From: Paragorgia papillata
Lineage: Eukaryota > Cnidaria > Anthozoa > Scleralcyonacea > Coralliidae
Assembly: GCA_035771165.1 (NCBI GenBank)
Contig: JAWNZC010000234.1
Coordinates: 940,001 to 1,004,000 of the forward strand
Length of the DNA stretch: 64,000 nucleotides
Reading direction: 5' to 3'
Shown: piece by piece, positions 34,301-44,924 of the stretch
How positions within the stretch are numbered: the stretch's first letter is position 1
Layout of the letters: the number at the start of each line of letters is the position of its first letter
Program-made: the position numbers and the translations under genes
The notes under the pieces: generated by a model
Database searches by the model: none
What the model was told of the DNA's origin: nothing
Seen by the model: only the letters and a program-made list of their open reading frames with translations

Positions 34301-36600
34301 ATACCCTTTAGACTTGGCATCTTGTGCAGTCTGGTAGCTGATAAGGGTGTAACAATAGAGGGACTAGAGGGGGGTACAGCCCACTTAATATTTTTGCTAA
34401 GCTCCTTTGGTACGTAACTCGGAAAATGGGGCTAAATAAATGGTCACTAGTGGTCATTGACAGGGTTGCTGCTGGGATAGGATTTATTCTATCCCAGCCA
34501 CTGCAATTGACCCCTTGTGACCCACCAATGTCCAAATGTCAGTCAGCATTAAAATCTCCAAGGGAAAGCACAATGCACCCCAACTTACTATTAATTTTGA
34601 CAAATTAGGCTAACTCGAAGTATCTTCTGCCAGCACTAGGTAGATAATGCTGGCATGCGTGTAGTCCCCATTTACAACAAGGATGTCCATAGTTAGTAAG
34701 GCTCTCATTTGTACTGTATACTCTACTGATAAATTTACTTTTGGATGAAGTGCCAACTGAAGATATTTGAACAAAGGCTACATTATGTGCAGTCTAAGTT
34801 GAGGAAAGTCATAGTCAGCAATAAATTGAGTTTTAAGAAATCATTTTATTAACCTTTTCACCACCAGGTTAAGCTATTTAGAATTCTATTCTGGTTAAAC
34901 TTGCCTGATGATTTTATTCTACTGCAGAGGGAATGCATTAGCTGGTTGGGGTGGCCTTGCAAGCTCACATTGAATGGGTCAACTCACTGTTGCTTAGGTT
35001 TGCTGAGAATCCCTGTTAATCAACTAATTAAGGTAGCTGGGTTATGGTCCAAATCAAAATGGCAAACACAGTAAATGTAATATTAATTTCATTGTGTAAA
35101 CAACCAGAGTTAGTAGTGGAAAATTGTTCTCTCGAGGTGGGAATTCTTAACTTCTGGCTTTTAAATACATCCCGAATGCAGCTGTTCAGTACATAATAAA
35201 TAATACAGAGATTGTTGTTTGCAAAAGTAAAACCACAGTTGGTGACTGTACTATGAAAAGACCTTTGGCTGAACTGATTTTCAAAGTAATTTTCTTTAAT
35301 TTAGAAAGCAGACTTTGGATATACAGTGTGCACTAAAACATTGACTGTAACCATCAACACTGTCTGTTTATTATCAGGGATGACAGGAGGGGCACAGGGG
35401 TGTAGGCCCAACTTTGTCATGAAGTGCCCTTTTTGCAACAGGAAAGTGCCCTTTTTATGTTAAAACATGTGCCTCAAGTGTCCTTTTGAAGTCCTACCCC
35501 CTGAACAAAGTGCCCTTTTGATGCTGTGCCCCTCCAAGGTCAAATTGCTTCCTATACCACTGGAGGGGAAGCTTCCACTCTTGCCTTTCAGTGCTAGGAG
35601 GGGCAAGGGGGGTTAACACTTAATATGGATATCACTTAAAACAAGATATTAAAAAGGAAACTATATGGCGTCACTACATAGACTGTGGGTATATCCTTAA
35701 AATAGAATTAAATAGAAAAATAAGTTCACCATTTATTATTTTATTATCATATATTATATTTATTAACATTTGTACCTAACTGATACTGGAGAAACAACAA
35801 TAGGACTCAAGGTCCCTTACAAGGTTGTTCTCCTAAGATTGAATTGTTGATTTTAAGGAGGGGGGAAAACCAGAGAACCTGGAAAAACCCTTGAAGCACA
35901 GGAGAGATCAACTACATGTTGATATAAACTTGATCAGTCACTCAGATAATTATGAATATTTGAAGTGATTGAAAGATGTAGACAATTATTTATTATTCAA
36001 ATAGCCATCATTTATACGTTCCAATGATACTTCATGAAGTCAAATCCAGTGTCCACATGACGATATACCATAAATATTTAATTATTTTACATACAAGTAC
36101 GGAAAACTATGAATTCTGAAAAGTGAACTCGTCACGAAACAGTGAAGCACGGCCACGATGCATGGGTCACGATGAATCTGTTATCTGTCATACTTTAAAC
36201 TCGAACCAGAGTTCCAAAAATACCACAAAGGCAAGTAAGTATTTCTTGTCTCCTTGAAATGACTATCGCAAAGGAATATAACTCTCAATTTCTCAGATTA
36301 AGTCCCAATAAACATGTTATTTCACTTCACTCCTTCTAGAAAACAACCACCATTACATGAAGACCGCGATGGGAGAATGGGTGTGAAATTATCTGCGCAG
36401 CGCAGTAGGCGTCAACGCGTTAAGCCTATCAGAGTCGATTTTCAAATGGATTGTCCCACAGCCATTCGCTTCCGGCGCGCGTATGGGTCTGGGTACCGGA
36501 TTGGTAGAATATTTGAAATAAAGAAACAGGAGTTTTTATAACTCTATTGTTTAAAGAAACACGTAACGAGGAACAAAGAAAAATTTAAGGATGGTATTTC
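31344..36600. other. Intron 5, first part: repeats, no further exon
   Basis: Contains an inverted pair around CAGGTGAATAG (about 31878-31947), a hairpin at 32876-32995 related to that at 16707-16850, and a segment at 33001-33140 similar to 51938-52045. There are repeated AAGTGCCCTTTT words near 35420-35520. A short SINE-like or MITE origin is likely for several. No coding region with a recognised family. Confidence 0.5.
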
Positions 36601-36629
36601 GTGAAAAATATTGAGATGAAGAAAATTGC

Positions 36630-36706
36630 AGGTCGCATCCACGGTTTGAACTCGACCATGTTACCGTGCCAGCCGACAATATTAACCACCAGACTACCGA
36701 GCCAGG
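36630..36706 (-). repeat. tRNA-like SINE head or pseudo-tRNA
   Basis: On the minus strand the sequence starts GGCTCGGTAGTCTGGTGGTT, resembling an A box. About 30 bases on it has GTCGAGTTCAAACCG, resembling a B box. The spacing fits an internal RNA polymerase III promoter. Pairing of the acceptor ends is imperfect, so a functional tRNA is unlikely. Confidence 0.45.
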
Positions 36707-37480
36707 CGGAAAAATTTTGTCAAAATATTAGGGTTATATTTTACACTTCTTTCTTTCCATGTTTACAAAAAACATCGCTACAGCATCTGAAAATGAAGGC
36801 ACTGAATGGGTTGAAATCTATCAAACAACTACCTGGCAGGCTATCACGGCAATATTCATTTATGACATTTCAATGTGCTGAAATTGTTTTCACCTACATG
36901 TTAATAAATATTTCAATAGCATTTGTACGTTTTACAAAAGAAAAATTGCTCTTTTTCCGATTTTTATGTCAATTATGGACAAGCTACGTTAGTCACAACT
37001 CACAAGTGGTTTTACAATAAGAAAACTATTTCAAAAAATATATTAAAATACAACAGGCAAGCAAACTAACATGCAATGGATAAGTTTAAAATACTTTAGG
37101 GACACACAAAAGAGAAAATAAAATTAACAGTGATAGGATATACATACGGAAACTCGAACAGTTTTACTACTTAATGTTGGTGATTACTGAGAGCGGTCGG
37201 CTCTATATTTTTATCGTAAACATAAACCGTTTCGCCGGCCCTTATTTCTTCGTCGGTTTTCAAGTTTCACTCTTGCTTTCTCCTCCTTCCGATCGCGAGT
37301 TTCGGTTTGACGGGTTTCCTTCTACTCAAGACGTTGTTTTGCTTTATACGTAGACGTTGACTTGTTTCTGTTCTTTCAAAAGTGATATATGTTGTTAGTT
37401 CAAATCTTTTTGTCAAGAACTATATTGTCCCCATGCCCCACAATCTTAACCGCGTATGGTCCGTCCACACATATATGCAA

Positions 37481-37620
37481 ATAAATAAATAAATAAATAT
37501 TCAGATCACAGAAATTCGTTCGCATATCACGTTTGTCCACGCGTGTAAAACGACTCCGCGCGTGTCGAGATTAGCACGCTCACCGGGCTCCGGGCCTACG
37601 CCCGGGCTCGGGGAATATAT
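37481..37620 (-). mobile_element. SINE body, copy 1 (5' truncated, (ATTT)n tail)
   Basis: Shares the CGTGTCGAGATTAGCAC word and the GC-rich hairpin (GGGCTCCGGGC ... GCCCGGGCTCGGGG) with the copies at 52760 and 53041. Here the hairpin is shorter because the GGCCTTCGGCCC core is collapsed. A short AAAT/ATTT tail lies at 37481-37499. Confidence 0.6.
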
Positions 37621-37729
37621 ATCGCAGCATCGCAGCACACACATCTATATGCTGCGATGTGAGGCACAAGCTATCACCTTAGTTTGTTGTTATGCTTTTT
37701 GAAGGTATGTCTTGCTAAATTTCTCGTAG

Positions 37730-37826
37730 GACGTTGACAGAACGACATTTGAAGTATGTTTGAAAGACCTCCCTGGAGTAAATGGCCAACACGAACCAAT
37801 TACAGTTGATTATGCTGTCCTTGGAG
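37730..37826 (+). CDS. Exon 6: lectin-like module 3, second part
   Basis: Reads DVDRTTFEVCLKDLPGVNGQ to DYAVLG plus one base. Acceptor is TTCTCGTAG and donor GTACTA at 37827; ends in phase 1, which exon 7 completes. F-E-V-C and NGQH align with FRVC and SGLH of exon 3. Confidence 0.8.
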
Positions 37827-38869
37827 GTACTACACAATGAGTGGCTTAAAATTGAATTGATAATTGTTTAACAATATTATTGGGCATAGGGTAAAATATG
37901 GACTGGACTATTTTTTGACTATTTTTTTTACCATTTTTTGGACTATTTCTTGGATCAATTTTTGCGTCCCATTTGGCTTACTTTTCATCTCAATTTTTTG
38001 GGTGAAAACTCTACATAGTATAGTCTAATAATAATGACCAAAGCTGCAGAATTTTTATCTCTTGACTTGTAACTTTATCCGCGTATATCTCGGCGCACGC
38101 TGGGGGAAAGACCCTGGTGAACGCTGGTCACGTGTCTCCCAGAATTTGATACACGATCAAATATGCAGCCGCTGTTTTGAGTTTTCTTGATCAAACAAAC
38201 ATTAACGAGCTATGTCTAACGAATGGGGTTATGATGCGCAAAATTTAAAAGCCGGAATAATAATTTTTCTGAAGTTCGTTTTGTTACGGTACTAGCAAAT
38301 ATTTGCAAGAAAACGCTGTTCCACTGGCCGCAGTGACTAGTGCTTATGAATTATGTATATACAAGGTTAAGGATTGCGAAAGCTTCCTGTCAAAATGTTT
38401 TTCACAAGAAATTGTACGGAGTTATTACATATTGAAAATACGTATTTTTCATTTTGTTTGAAAACAGCAAATGCATGCAAGCAAGGTGTGATAATTTTTC
38501 GCCGTTGGTCTTCTAAAAGAATCGGCTTAAAGGAAACATAATCAGCTACATGTATATATATATATATATAGTATATATTCTAATTCTACATGCAATTTCA
38601 GGCATGGACGCATGGTTTCTTTTCCATTGTAAATGTCGAAAGAAAACGTTTTATAAATAACATAAACAAGACGAACTTTACCTCTTCGTCTGGTTTAAAT
38701 GCTGTTTAGTGTTTAAAAGCCGATCCCCATTACCGAGTGCATAACTCGCGCATTTACGAGAACATAGTCTTGTTCCCGGTTTGTATTTGTAGGGTTAAAC
38801 TTTTTCGCCTGTTCGCTGTTGAATCGGAAGAGATACTACCAACTCTTCACAGATAACCATACGCTATAT

Positions 38870-39125
38870 ATTTGCTCGTGCGCTTTTAGATCAACTCTCT
38901 GGGCTAGAGACATCTTCTGTTTCGTCTGCCGAGATTTCGCGCGCGCGGCAAAATACAACCGAATGACGATATAGTCGACACCTAATTTACATTCATGCAT
39001 TCCAGAACCAGAGTTCAACAGAAATTTGAAACTGTTTGCGCTACTAAATGCTATTTAATTTGGTAATAAAATAAGTCGATACAAGTATCGCAAGAACACA
39101 CGCTGTTTAGACTTAGATATACGCA
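38870..39125. repeat. Dispersed repeat, uninterrupted copy
   Basis: Contains CTCTGGGCTAGAGAC, GCCGAGATTTCGCGCGCG and AATAAGTCGATACAAGTATC. Similar sequence occurs at 41618-41720 (partial) and at 43084-43283 plus 47768-47810, where a 4.5-kb element interrupts it. It therefore serves as the empty-site reference. Confidence 0.7.
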
Positions 39126-39286
39126 ACCTCATACCCAGGCTCTTTCTCGGCGCACGCTGGAGGAAGCTGGTCACGTGCCTCCCAGAATCTGGGAGATTAG
39201 GGTGGGGTGAGTATAAAGGCCGGGTAAACAATCGCTTCTAGCGCAGTGTGATTCTGGCAAATGCATAACAGAGGGCTAACTGATCT

Positions 39287-39500
39287 TCAATGAACGTAGC
39301 AAAGCATGTAGCAGTGACTGTAGCAGTGATAACAAACTAAAAGAAGAGATATCTCGAAATGTACTGGGATCGGCTCATATATATGATTTGATTCCGCCAT
39401 TCTGTCTGCTTACTCTGCTAGCCTATATATTAAGCTATGCGAACGAGAGTCGTTACGACGAGAAATGTCATAACGTATTTCGAGATATCTCTTCTTATAT
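39287..39500. repeat. Repeat with uninterrupted LINE target site
   Basis: The order CAGTGATAACAAACTAAAAGA, then AGAGATATCTCG, at 39325-39357 is the inverse of the flanks of the LINE at 41896-43031. A second part with ACGAGAGTCGTTACGACGAG near 39441-39461 recurs inverted near 41746. Confidence 0.6.
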
Positions 39501-39578
39501 TATATATCTCTTCTTGTTGGTAGACGTTCGTCTGAGCGTTGAACTTGACGAACGTCCACCAAAACTATGGCGTTATAT

Positions 39579-39814
39579 CCATAGAGATCATATAAATACT
39601 AGAGGGGGCACTGGCGGGAAAATTTGGTAACCACATGGCAGCCTCCATTACCTATGATATTTCAGTCAATTGGTTGGCAAATGTACTAGACCCAGTCCTT
39701 TGGCAGCCAACGTGCCTAATGTTTGCCTCCAAGATGGCGCCGTTCAATTGGTTACCCGCGGTTGACTGAAATTAAGATAGGATGCCCCCTCTAGTATTTA
39801 TATGATCTCTATGG
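39579..39814. mobile_element. 236-bp MITE with possible 6-bp duplication TTATAT
   Basis: Ends CCATAGAGATCATATAAATA (continuing CTAGAGGGGGCA) and its inverse. TTATAT lies directly outside both ends (39573-39578 and 39815-39820). No coding capacity. Confidence 0.8.
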
Positions 39815-39849
39815 TTATATCCCCGCCAAAATTCAAGGTTAGTTTTCGA

Positions 39850-40035
39850 TATTCAAGTTACACAATTCAACATTCTTGTTGACAATTTCACAATTCAACA
39901 TTGATGTGCACGATGCGACATTCAATGTCACTATGCGACATTCTACTTGCGTATATGCAACATTCAACTTTCACAATGCAACATTCGACCATCACAGTAC
40001 AACATTCAAGTTACAACATTCAACATTCAAACACA
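39850..40035 (+). repeat. Degenerate ACATTCAA-type tandem repeats
   Basis: Words such as CAACATTCAA, CACAATTCAA and GCGACATTC recur irregularly every 15-20 bases. Confidence 0.6.
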
Positions 40036-40043
40036 CTGGTTGA

Positions 40044-40682
40044 TGGAATTATCTGCTTGATCCAGGAAGTTATAAATTCTCTGATGCGAGGAGTGAGTCC
40101 CATATAAATAACACAAACGGTACCGATGACGTCGTTTCAACAGTTTACAACCAGAATCGTGGACGACCATCATTTCAAATTACCGAAGAACAACTATCAT
40201 CTTTGCTGGAACAAGGATTTAAAGTTCCTGTCATTGCCCAGCTGTTGAGTATATCAACACGTACAGTGGAAAGGAGAATGGCCAGGTACGGCCTTTCAGT
40301 CTCAGGTAAAGAATAAGAAAATTACTAGAAGTCCATTATTTCAGAATGTTCTAATTTTTTTAAAAACACCCAAAATTTGAATTTTTTTTATTATTGTTTT
40401 CTGATTATTGTTTTCTTATTTATATTAAAAGGTACATATAGTAATATTGTTGATGAAGAGCTGGGTAGCATTGTCAGGGATTGCCAAAGTCGCCACCCTG
40501 GAGTAGGATAGAGAATGTTAATGGGGTATATACGCAGTAGGGGATTGCGAGTTCAATGGTCAAGAGTTCGTCAATCACTTCTAAGAACTGATCCTACTGG
40601 AGTCCATCAGAGATGGAGAAATTCTATCCGTCGCCGCAAGTACTGTGTCAGAGGACCGCTGGCTCTTTGGCATATAAGCTAA
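40044..40682 (+). pseudogene. Integrase-like transposon gene, N-terminal fragment, two exons
   Basis: The first open segment (40044-40305) carries VYNQNRGRPSFQITEEQL, EQGFKVPVIAQLLSIS and RTVERRMARYGLS, a helix-turn-helix DNA-binding region. A GT/AG intron (40306-40431) separates it in phase from a second segment: YSNIVDEELGSIV, RSRGLRVQWSRVRQSLLR and GPLALWHIS. A TAG at 40509-40511 interrupts the second segment. It ends at a TAA at 40680-40682, just where the integrase-type catalytic domain would begin (after W-H). The family is a multicopy transposon-derived gene of cnidarians and fish with a retroviral-type integrase core. The core itself is absent. Confidence 0.6.
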
Positions 40683-40903
40683 TAAGGTACAAAAATGTGA
40701 AAAATTTTAGTCCAAGAAATGTATTATTAAATTTAGCATCAAAACAGTAAAACTAGAGAAACTTCATCTGTTTTTGTCCTTTTAATATGTTTAAAAAGGC
40801 GGTGTGAGTATGAGCATTGTAAATATTTTAGCTTGACTGACGCTTCTGATGTAAGAATACTCTTAGAATACTCGATATAATGATGGTATTAAAACATTTA
40901 TTT

Positions 40904-40938
40904 CGGTGGGGGGTGGGGGGTGGGGGTGGGGGGGGGGC
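40904..40938. repeat. G-rich tract
   Basis: G runs separated by single T residues (GGGGGGTGGGGGT pattern); a potential G-quadruplex on the plus strand. Confidence 0.8.
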
Positions 40939-41444
40939 TCTAACGTTTGACCCACGGCCCATCACGGCTCTCGACGCCCTGACTGTTTTGAAATAGCTCG
41001 TCATATTTTACGTACTAGGTCTAGCGCAATCGACGTGTGCAGTTGTAAACATTGTAAGCCTTTGCAAGCATATTTATGATGAAGACAATTGTCAGCCGCA
41101 TTACTGATCAACTATAACTCGGTCACTTGCAAAATATCCCAACACCGTTCCAGATCAAGATTCGAAAACACTTCATCCATAGGAAAAGCTTCAAACAAGG
41201 AGCAAGCCGTTACTAGGCAAACAGTACGTATATATACGTATATCTTATTTGATATATATACTGGATGTCAACACGGCATTTTTTCGCGTCTGTAATAAAT
41301 TCGTCTATTCTGTCTTCATGGACAAGCCTTGTCAGCAACATTACTGATCTCATGAATTCACCAATACCGTAAGAAAACATTAAACACCTCAATGCAACTC
41401 GATCAAAGGCAAAGCTGTCGAAAAGAAAGAACTCGAAAAAATCG

Positions 41445-41525
41445 AGCATGCCTTACAGTTTCGCAAGGCCTGACGGCAATAATGTTTAAACTTACAGTTT
41501 CGCAAGGCCTGATGCAATAATGCAA
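41445..41525. repeat. Tandem duplication with TTTCGCAAGGCCTGA
   Basis: CTTACAGTTTCGCAAGGCCT occurs twice about 38 bases apart, each followed by a GCAATAATG-like word; part of the dispersed repeat also seen near 1490. Confidence 0.6.
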
Positions 41526-41895
41526 TTTTGTTGAACCCCCCCCCCCCCAAAAAAAAAAAACACAACAAAAAAAGAAACCAATACTCGGCCTACCACAGGT
41601 AGCCAGAGTAATTTGTTAGCCTCTGGGCTAGAGACTCTCTTTCGTATGCCGAGATTTCAATGCAACCGAACGGCGATAGTCGACACCTAATTTACATTGC
41701 AGACCCAGAGTTCAACAGAAATTTAAAATACGTTATAGCATTTCTCGTCGTAACGACTCTCGTTCGCATAGCTTAATGTATAGGCTAGCAGAGTAAGCAG
41801 AAACAATGGCGCGATCAAATCATGGCGATCTAGAATACGCATTTCCTATACGTGAGCCGCTCGCCGGACATGTATTTCGAGATATCTCTTCTTTT

Positions 41896-41896
41896 A

Positions 41897-41994
<98 letters not shown>
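41896..41994. repeat. (TAA)n microsatellite, expanded LINE tail
   Basis: About 33 TAA units. On the minus strand these are TTA units directly after the 3' end of the LINE fragment (TGAATAAAGACATTA), so the array grew from the LINE tail. Confidence 0.9.
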
Positions 41995-41995
<1 letters not shown>

Positions 41996-42064
41996 TCTTT
42001 ATTCATCAGATAAAAATACATATCAGATGTTACAATAAACTATTTTGAAACCTAAACAGCTAAA

Positions 42065-43022
42065 TTATACCTGAGCAGCTAAAGTATACCTAAATATTAG
42101 TCTATTAAATAGGCTATTTTTAAAATGTTCTGTATTTATTTTTGGCCTTACGCTCGATCTATTTCTAAGTCGTGAAGATGATTCCTTATACGTTGGTAGG
42201 AGAGTATACAACGGATGGTTTCTGTCTTTGATTTTGTTAAAAAGACGGCGATCACATTTCTCTAGAAGCTCTAAAATATTAAAACATACTGAAGTATAGT
42301 GCCTCTTATGGCATCTATTTAAGAAGTCTTGTACAACTGTGAGATCAGAAACACTAGCTGCATAAACTGGAAGTCCATACAATATCTTTGGGAGCACTAT
42401 AATTTTGAATAAGTGATCTACTTCGTCTTGTGTGTACCCTTCTTTGCGCAAGCTTCGAATTATAAAGAGACATTTGTTTGCATCAAATAGCTTGGTCTTA
42501 ATGTGCTCACTAAACTTACAGTCTCCTTGATGCGTAACTCCTAAAATTGAAAAACTGCTATACTGCTTAATATTATGTAACATAGAATACTCAGTTACAT
42601 TCCCTTTCTTTCGCAAGACCAATTCTTTACATTTACCAGTGTTACAAGGCATCCTATTTATCTTCGCCTATTCCATAAACATTGACAAAGCTATGTCTGA
42701 TTTATCTGACAGACCTTTTGAAATGATTGCTAGAATTGTGGAGTCATCCGCGTATTTAGTTAATGATGTTTCTTCCTCGTCTTCTAAATCCAAGTCATTT
42801 AAGAATACGTTAAAAAGGTACGGACCACTGACACTGCCCTGCGTAGTTCCTTTATTGACTTCCTTCCACTCACTCGTAATACCATCATATATCACTCGCT
42901 GCTTCTATTTGCAAGAAAACTTACATACCAATTTACAATACAGGCGTTGAGAGGACTGTCTTTCAATTTTTTCACCAAGAGGTCATGTTTCACATTATCA
43001 AATGCTTTTGAGAAATCCATAG
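42065..43022 (-). pseudogene. LINE reverse transcriptase, partial
   Basis: Minus-strand reading starts [19 protein letters not shown] near 43019 (RT motif with catalytic Asp). After a frame change it continues with GTTQGSVSGPYLFNVFLNDL and the catalytic LTKYADDSTIL near 42760. A second frame change leads into the thumb/C-terminal part (SSFSILGVTHQGD, LPKILYGLPVYA) ending at 42065. At least two frameshifts make it inactive. The domain copies LINE RNA into DNA at a nicked target. Confidence 0.75.
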
Positions 43023-43286
43023 AAATCCATATTTGTTATCACTGCTACAGTCACTGCTACATGCTTTGTTACGTTCACTGAAGATTAGTTAGCCTCTGGG
43101 CTAGAGACCTCTTCTCTTTCGTATGCCGAGATTTGGCGCGCGCGCACGGCAAAGTACAACGGAACGACGATACAGTGGACACCTAAATTTATATTCATAC
43201 ATTGCAGAGCCAGAGTTCAACATAAATTTAAAACTGTTTGCGCTACTAAATGCTATTGAATTTGGTAGTAAAATAAGTCGATACAA

Positions 43287-43960
43287 CACTCTTAAAACAA
43301 GGTGTGTTAAATAACACACTAAGGTGTGTTATCTAACACATCGTATGTGTTAGGGTAACACACTAGGTGTGTTGTGATAGCTAACTATCTAACCTTAACA
43401 CACCTTGGTGTGTTAAGTAACACACCAAGGTGTGTTAGATAACACACCATGTGTGCAATATAACACACAGGGTGTGTACTGTAACACACCTTGAAATAAC
43501 ACACCTTTTATAATAATTTTGAGTTACACACCTTTTCACACAGGGTGTGTTAATTTAACACACTTTTGTAAGAAAACACACCTTTTCCTAATAACACACC
43601 TTTTCCTAATAACACACTATTTTTAAATAACACACCTTTTTCACATAACACACCTTTTCATAACACACCTTTTCGTAACACACCTTTTCCAAATAACACA
43701 CCTTTTCCCAATAACACACCTTTTTCAAATATACACCTTCTAATAACACACCTTTTTATAACACACCTTTCAAAATAACACACCTTTTTATAACACACCT
43801 TTCAAAATAACACACCTTTTTATAACACACCTTTCAAAATAACACACCTTTCACAAATGGCGCAAACTAAAGCATTTTCCTACAACTTACAGTAACACAC
43901 CTTTGAAATAAAACACAAATTTGAATATAACATGCCTTTCTGTAAATAAACACTCTTTCC
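43287..43960 (+). repeat. Left subterminal array of AACACACCTTTT-type words
   Basis: Dozens of AACACACC words. In the first 250 bases they are paired with GGTGTGTTA in both orientations; further in they become direct repeats of ATAACACACCTTTT. Confidence 0.9.
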
Positions 43961-44175
43961 TAATAATTTGTAAGACATTAAACGTCTCTAAGACTTGTTA
44001 CGCTGCTATTTCAGTGCTACTTAGTCGCTTAAACTTCGATCGGAATTGGAAGAGCCATTTTTGGCGCAAATTGCCGCATTTTTTGTCGATCACTGTTGTC
44101 GTGCGAAGGTTGGACTTCAGACTCTTCAGTAACATGAACCATTAACTATGCATGAACTGATGAACAACACTTCAG

Positions 44176-44246
44176 TCTTCAGAACTAATCGATTTCTTGA
44201 AGATCAAGCAGGTTCCACAAGACGTTTGCAATACGTTAAAAGGCAC
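44176..44246 (+). CDS. Candidate exon A of a SAM-like domain fragment
   Basis: After an acceptor-like CACTTCAG it reads ELIDFLKIKQVPQDVCNT and LKG, followed by donor GTAAGA. Ends in phase 2, matching candidate exon B. Joined in phase the two resemble a SAM domain (helical protein-protein interaction module). No upstream exon is seen. Confidence 0.4.
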
Positions 44247-44339
44247 GTAAGAGTAGCTTTACTTCAAGATTTTTGATTTGTTGCTCAGTTGCCTCGTATT
44301 ATATAAATCTTATGAGTCTTAATATTTTCTTTTATACAG

Positions 44340-44556
44340 ATACAGATACAGTAACTGTATTGACGGGACAACACTTGTCTGTTTATTCGGTGATCAAACC
44401 GAGTTTTTAACAGTCTTCCCAAAGTCTGACTACCGTTTGCTGCTGACACGTGCATTCAACAGTATTGTGATTAAAACCTCTGTGCCTGAAGGAGACGCCA
44501 GCGTGCTTAAAGCTTCGCCGAGTCCTGCCGAAGAAAGAGACGAAGTGATCGGCGCG
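44340..44556 (+). CDS. Candidate exon B of a SAM-like domain fragment
   Basis: Seventy-two codons without a stop: NCIDGTTLVCLFGDQTEF, FPKSDYRLLLTRAFNSI, then an Asp/Glu/Pro-containing tail. It ends at a strong donor (GCG-GTAAGT). The order NxIDG..LxxL...FP..xRxxLxxA fits the second half of SAM domains. No downstream exon was found before the satellite array, so it is probably a captured or stranded piece of a host gene. Confidence 0.45.
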
Positions 44557-44924
44557 GTAAGTTGCCAGTTTTGTTACCTCGTGTTTTAATATGACTGTTC
44601 ACAGTTGCCGTGTATCTTAGTGCTGCGTTTGGATAATATCCCTGTACGTTTAGCGTTAAAGAAGTCCTACACGCTCATAAGAACTCGGAGCTAGATCGCG
44701 AATAATATTTTTAACGCATTTTGGAAAGTCTCCATTGTTTAAATTACGCGCTGCGCTCGCCTTGCCAAACAATCATGAAATCGAGGCTTGACTGCTCGCC
44801 CTGAGCTTTATCTGCCACCTTTTTTTGCCGGCTAGTGAGGAATAGTGGTAAGTTATTATACGAGTTAGTAGTTATTATATTAGTTAATAGTAGAACGTAC
44901 AAGTTTATTAATATATTTTACCCG

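Larger units (their letters stand above)
41896..43031 (-). mobile_element. 5'-truncated LINE insertion
   Basis: The insert boundaries are defined by the uninterrupted copy of the same flanking sequence at 39325-39357. It comprises a partial reverse transcriptase gene, a short 3' UTR and the TTA tail. The 5' end is cut within the RT domain, as is usual for LINE retrotransposition. Confidence 0.75.

Noticed and set aside
36630..36706. A functional tRNA gene
   Set aside because: A and B boxes are visible but the acceptor stem does not pair properly; a SINE head or pseudo-tRNA fits better.
36601..37020. 139-codon plus-strand frame as a gene
   Set aside because: Its start overlaps a tRNA-like sequence on the other strand and the rest is low-complexity; no family resemblance.
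37827..37840. Terminal exon reading through after exon 6 to the TGA at 37838-37840
   Set aside because: The donor at 37827 joins exon 7 in the correct phase, and the module would end abruptly otherwise; an alternative short form cannot be excluded.
41806..42048. Poly-Asn and poly-Ile frames
   Set aside because: They come from the (TAA)n array at the LINE tail.
43287..43960. CRISPR-like array
   Set aside because: The repeats are short, in both orientations, without uniform spacers, and this is animal DNA.
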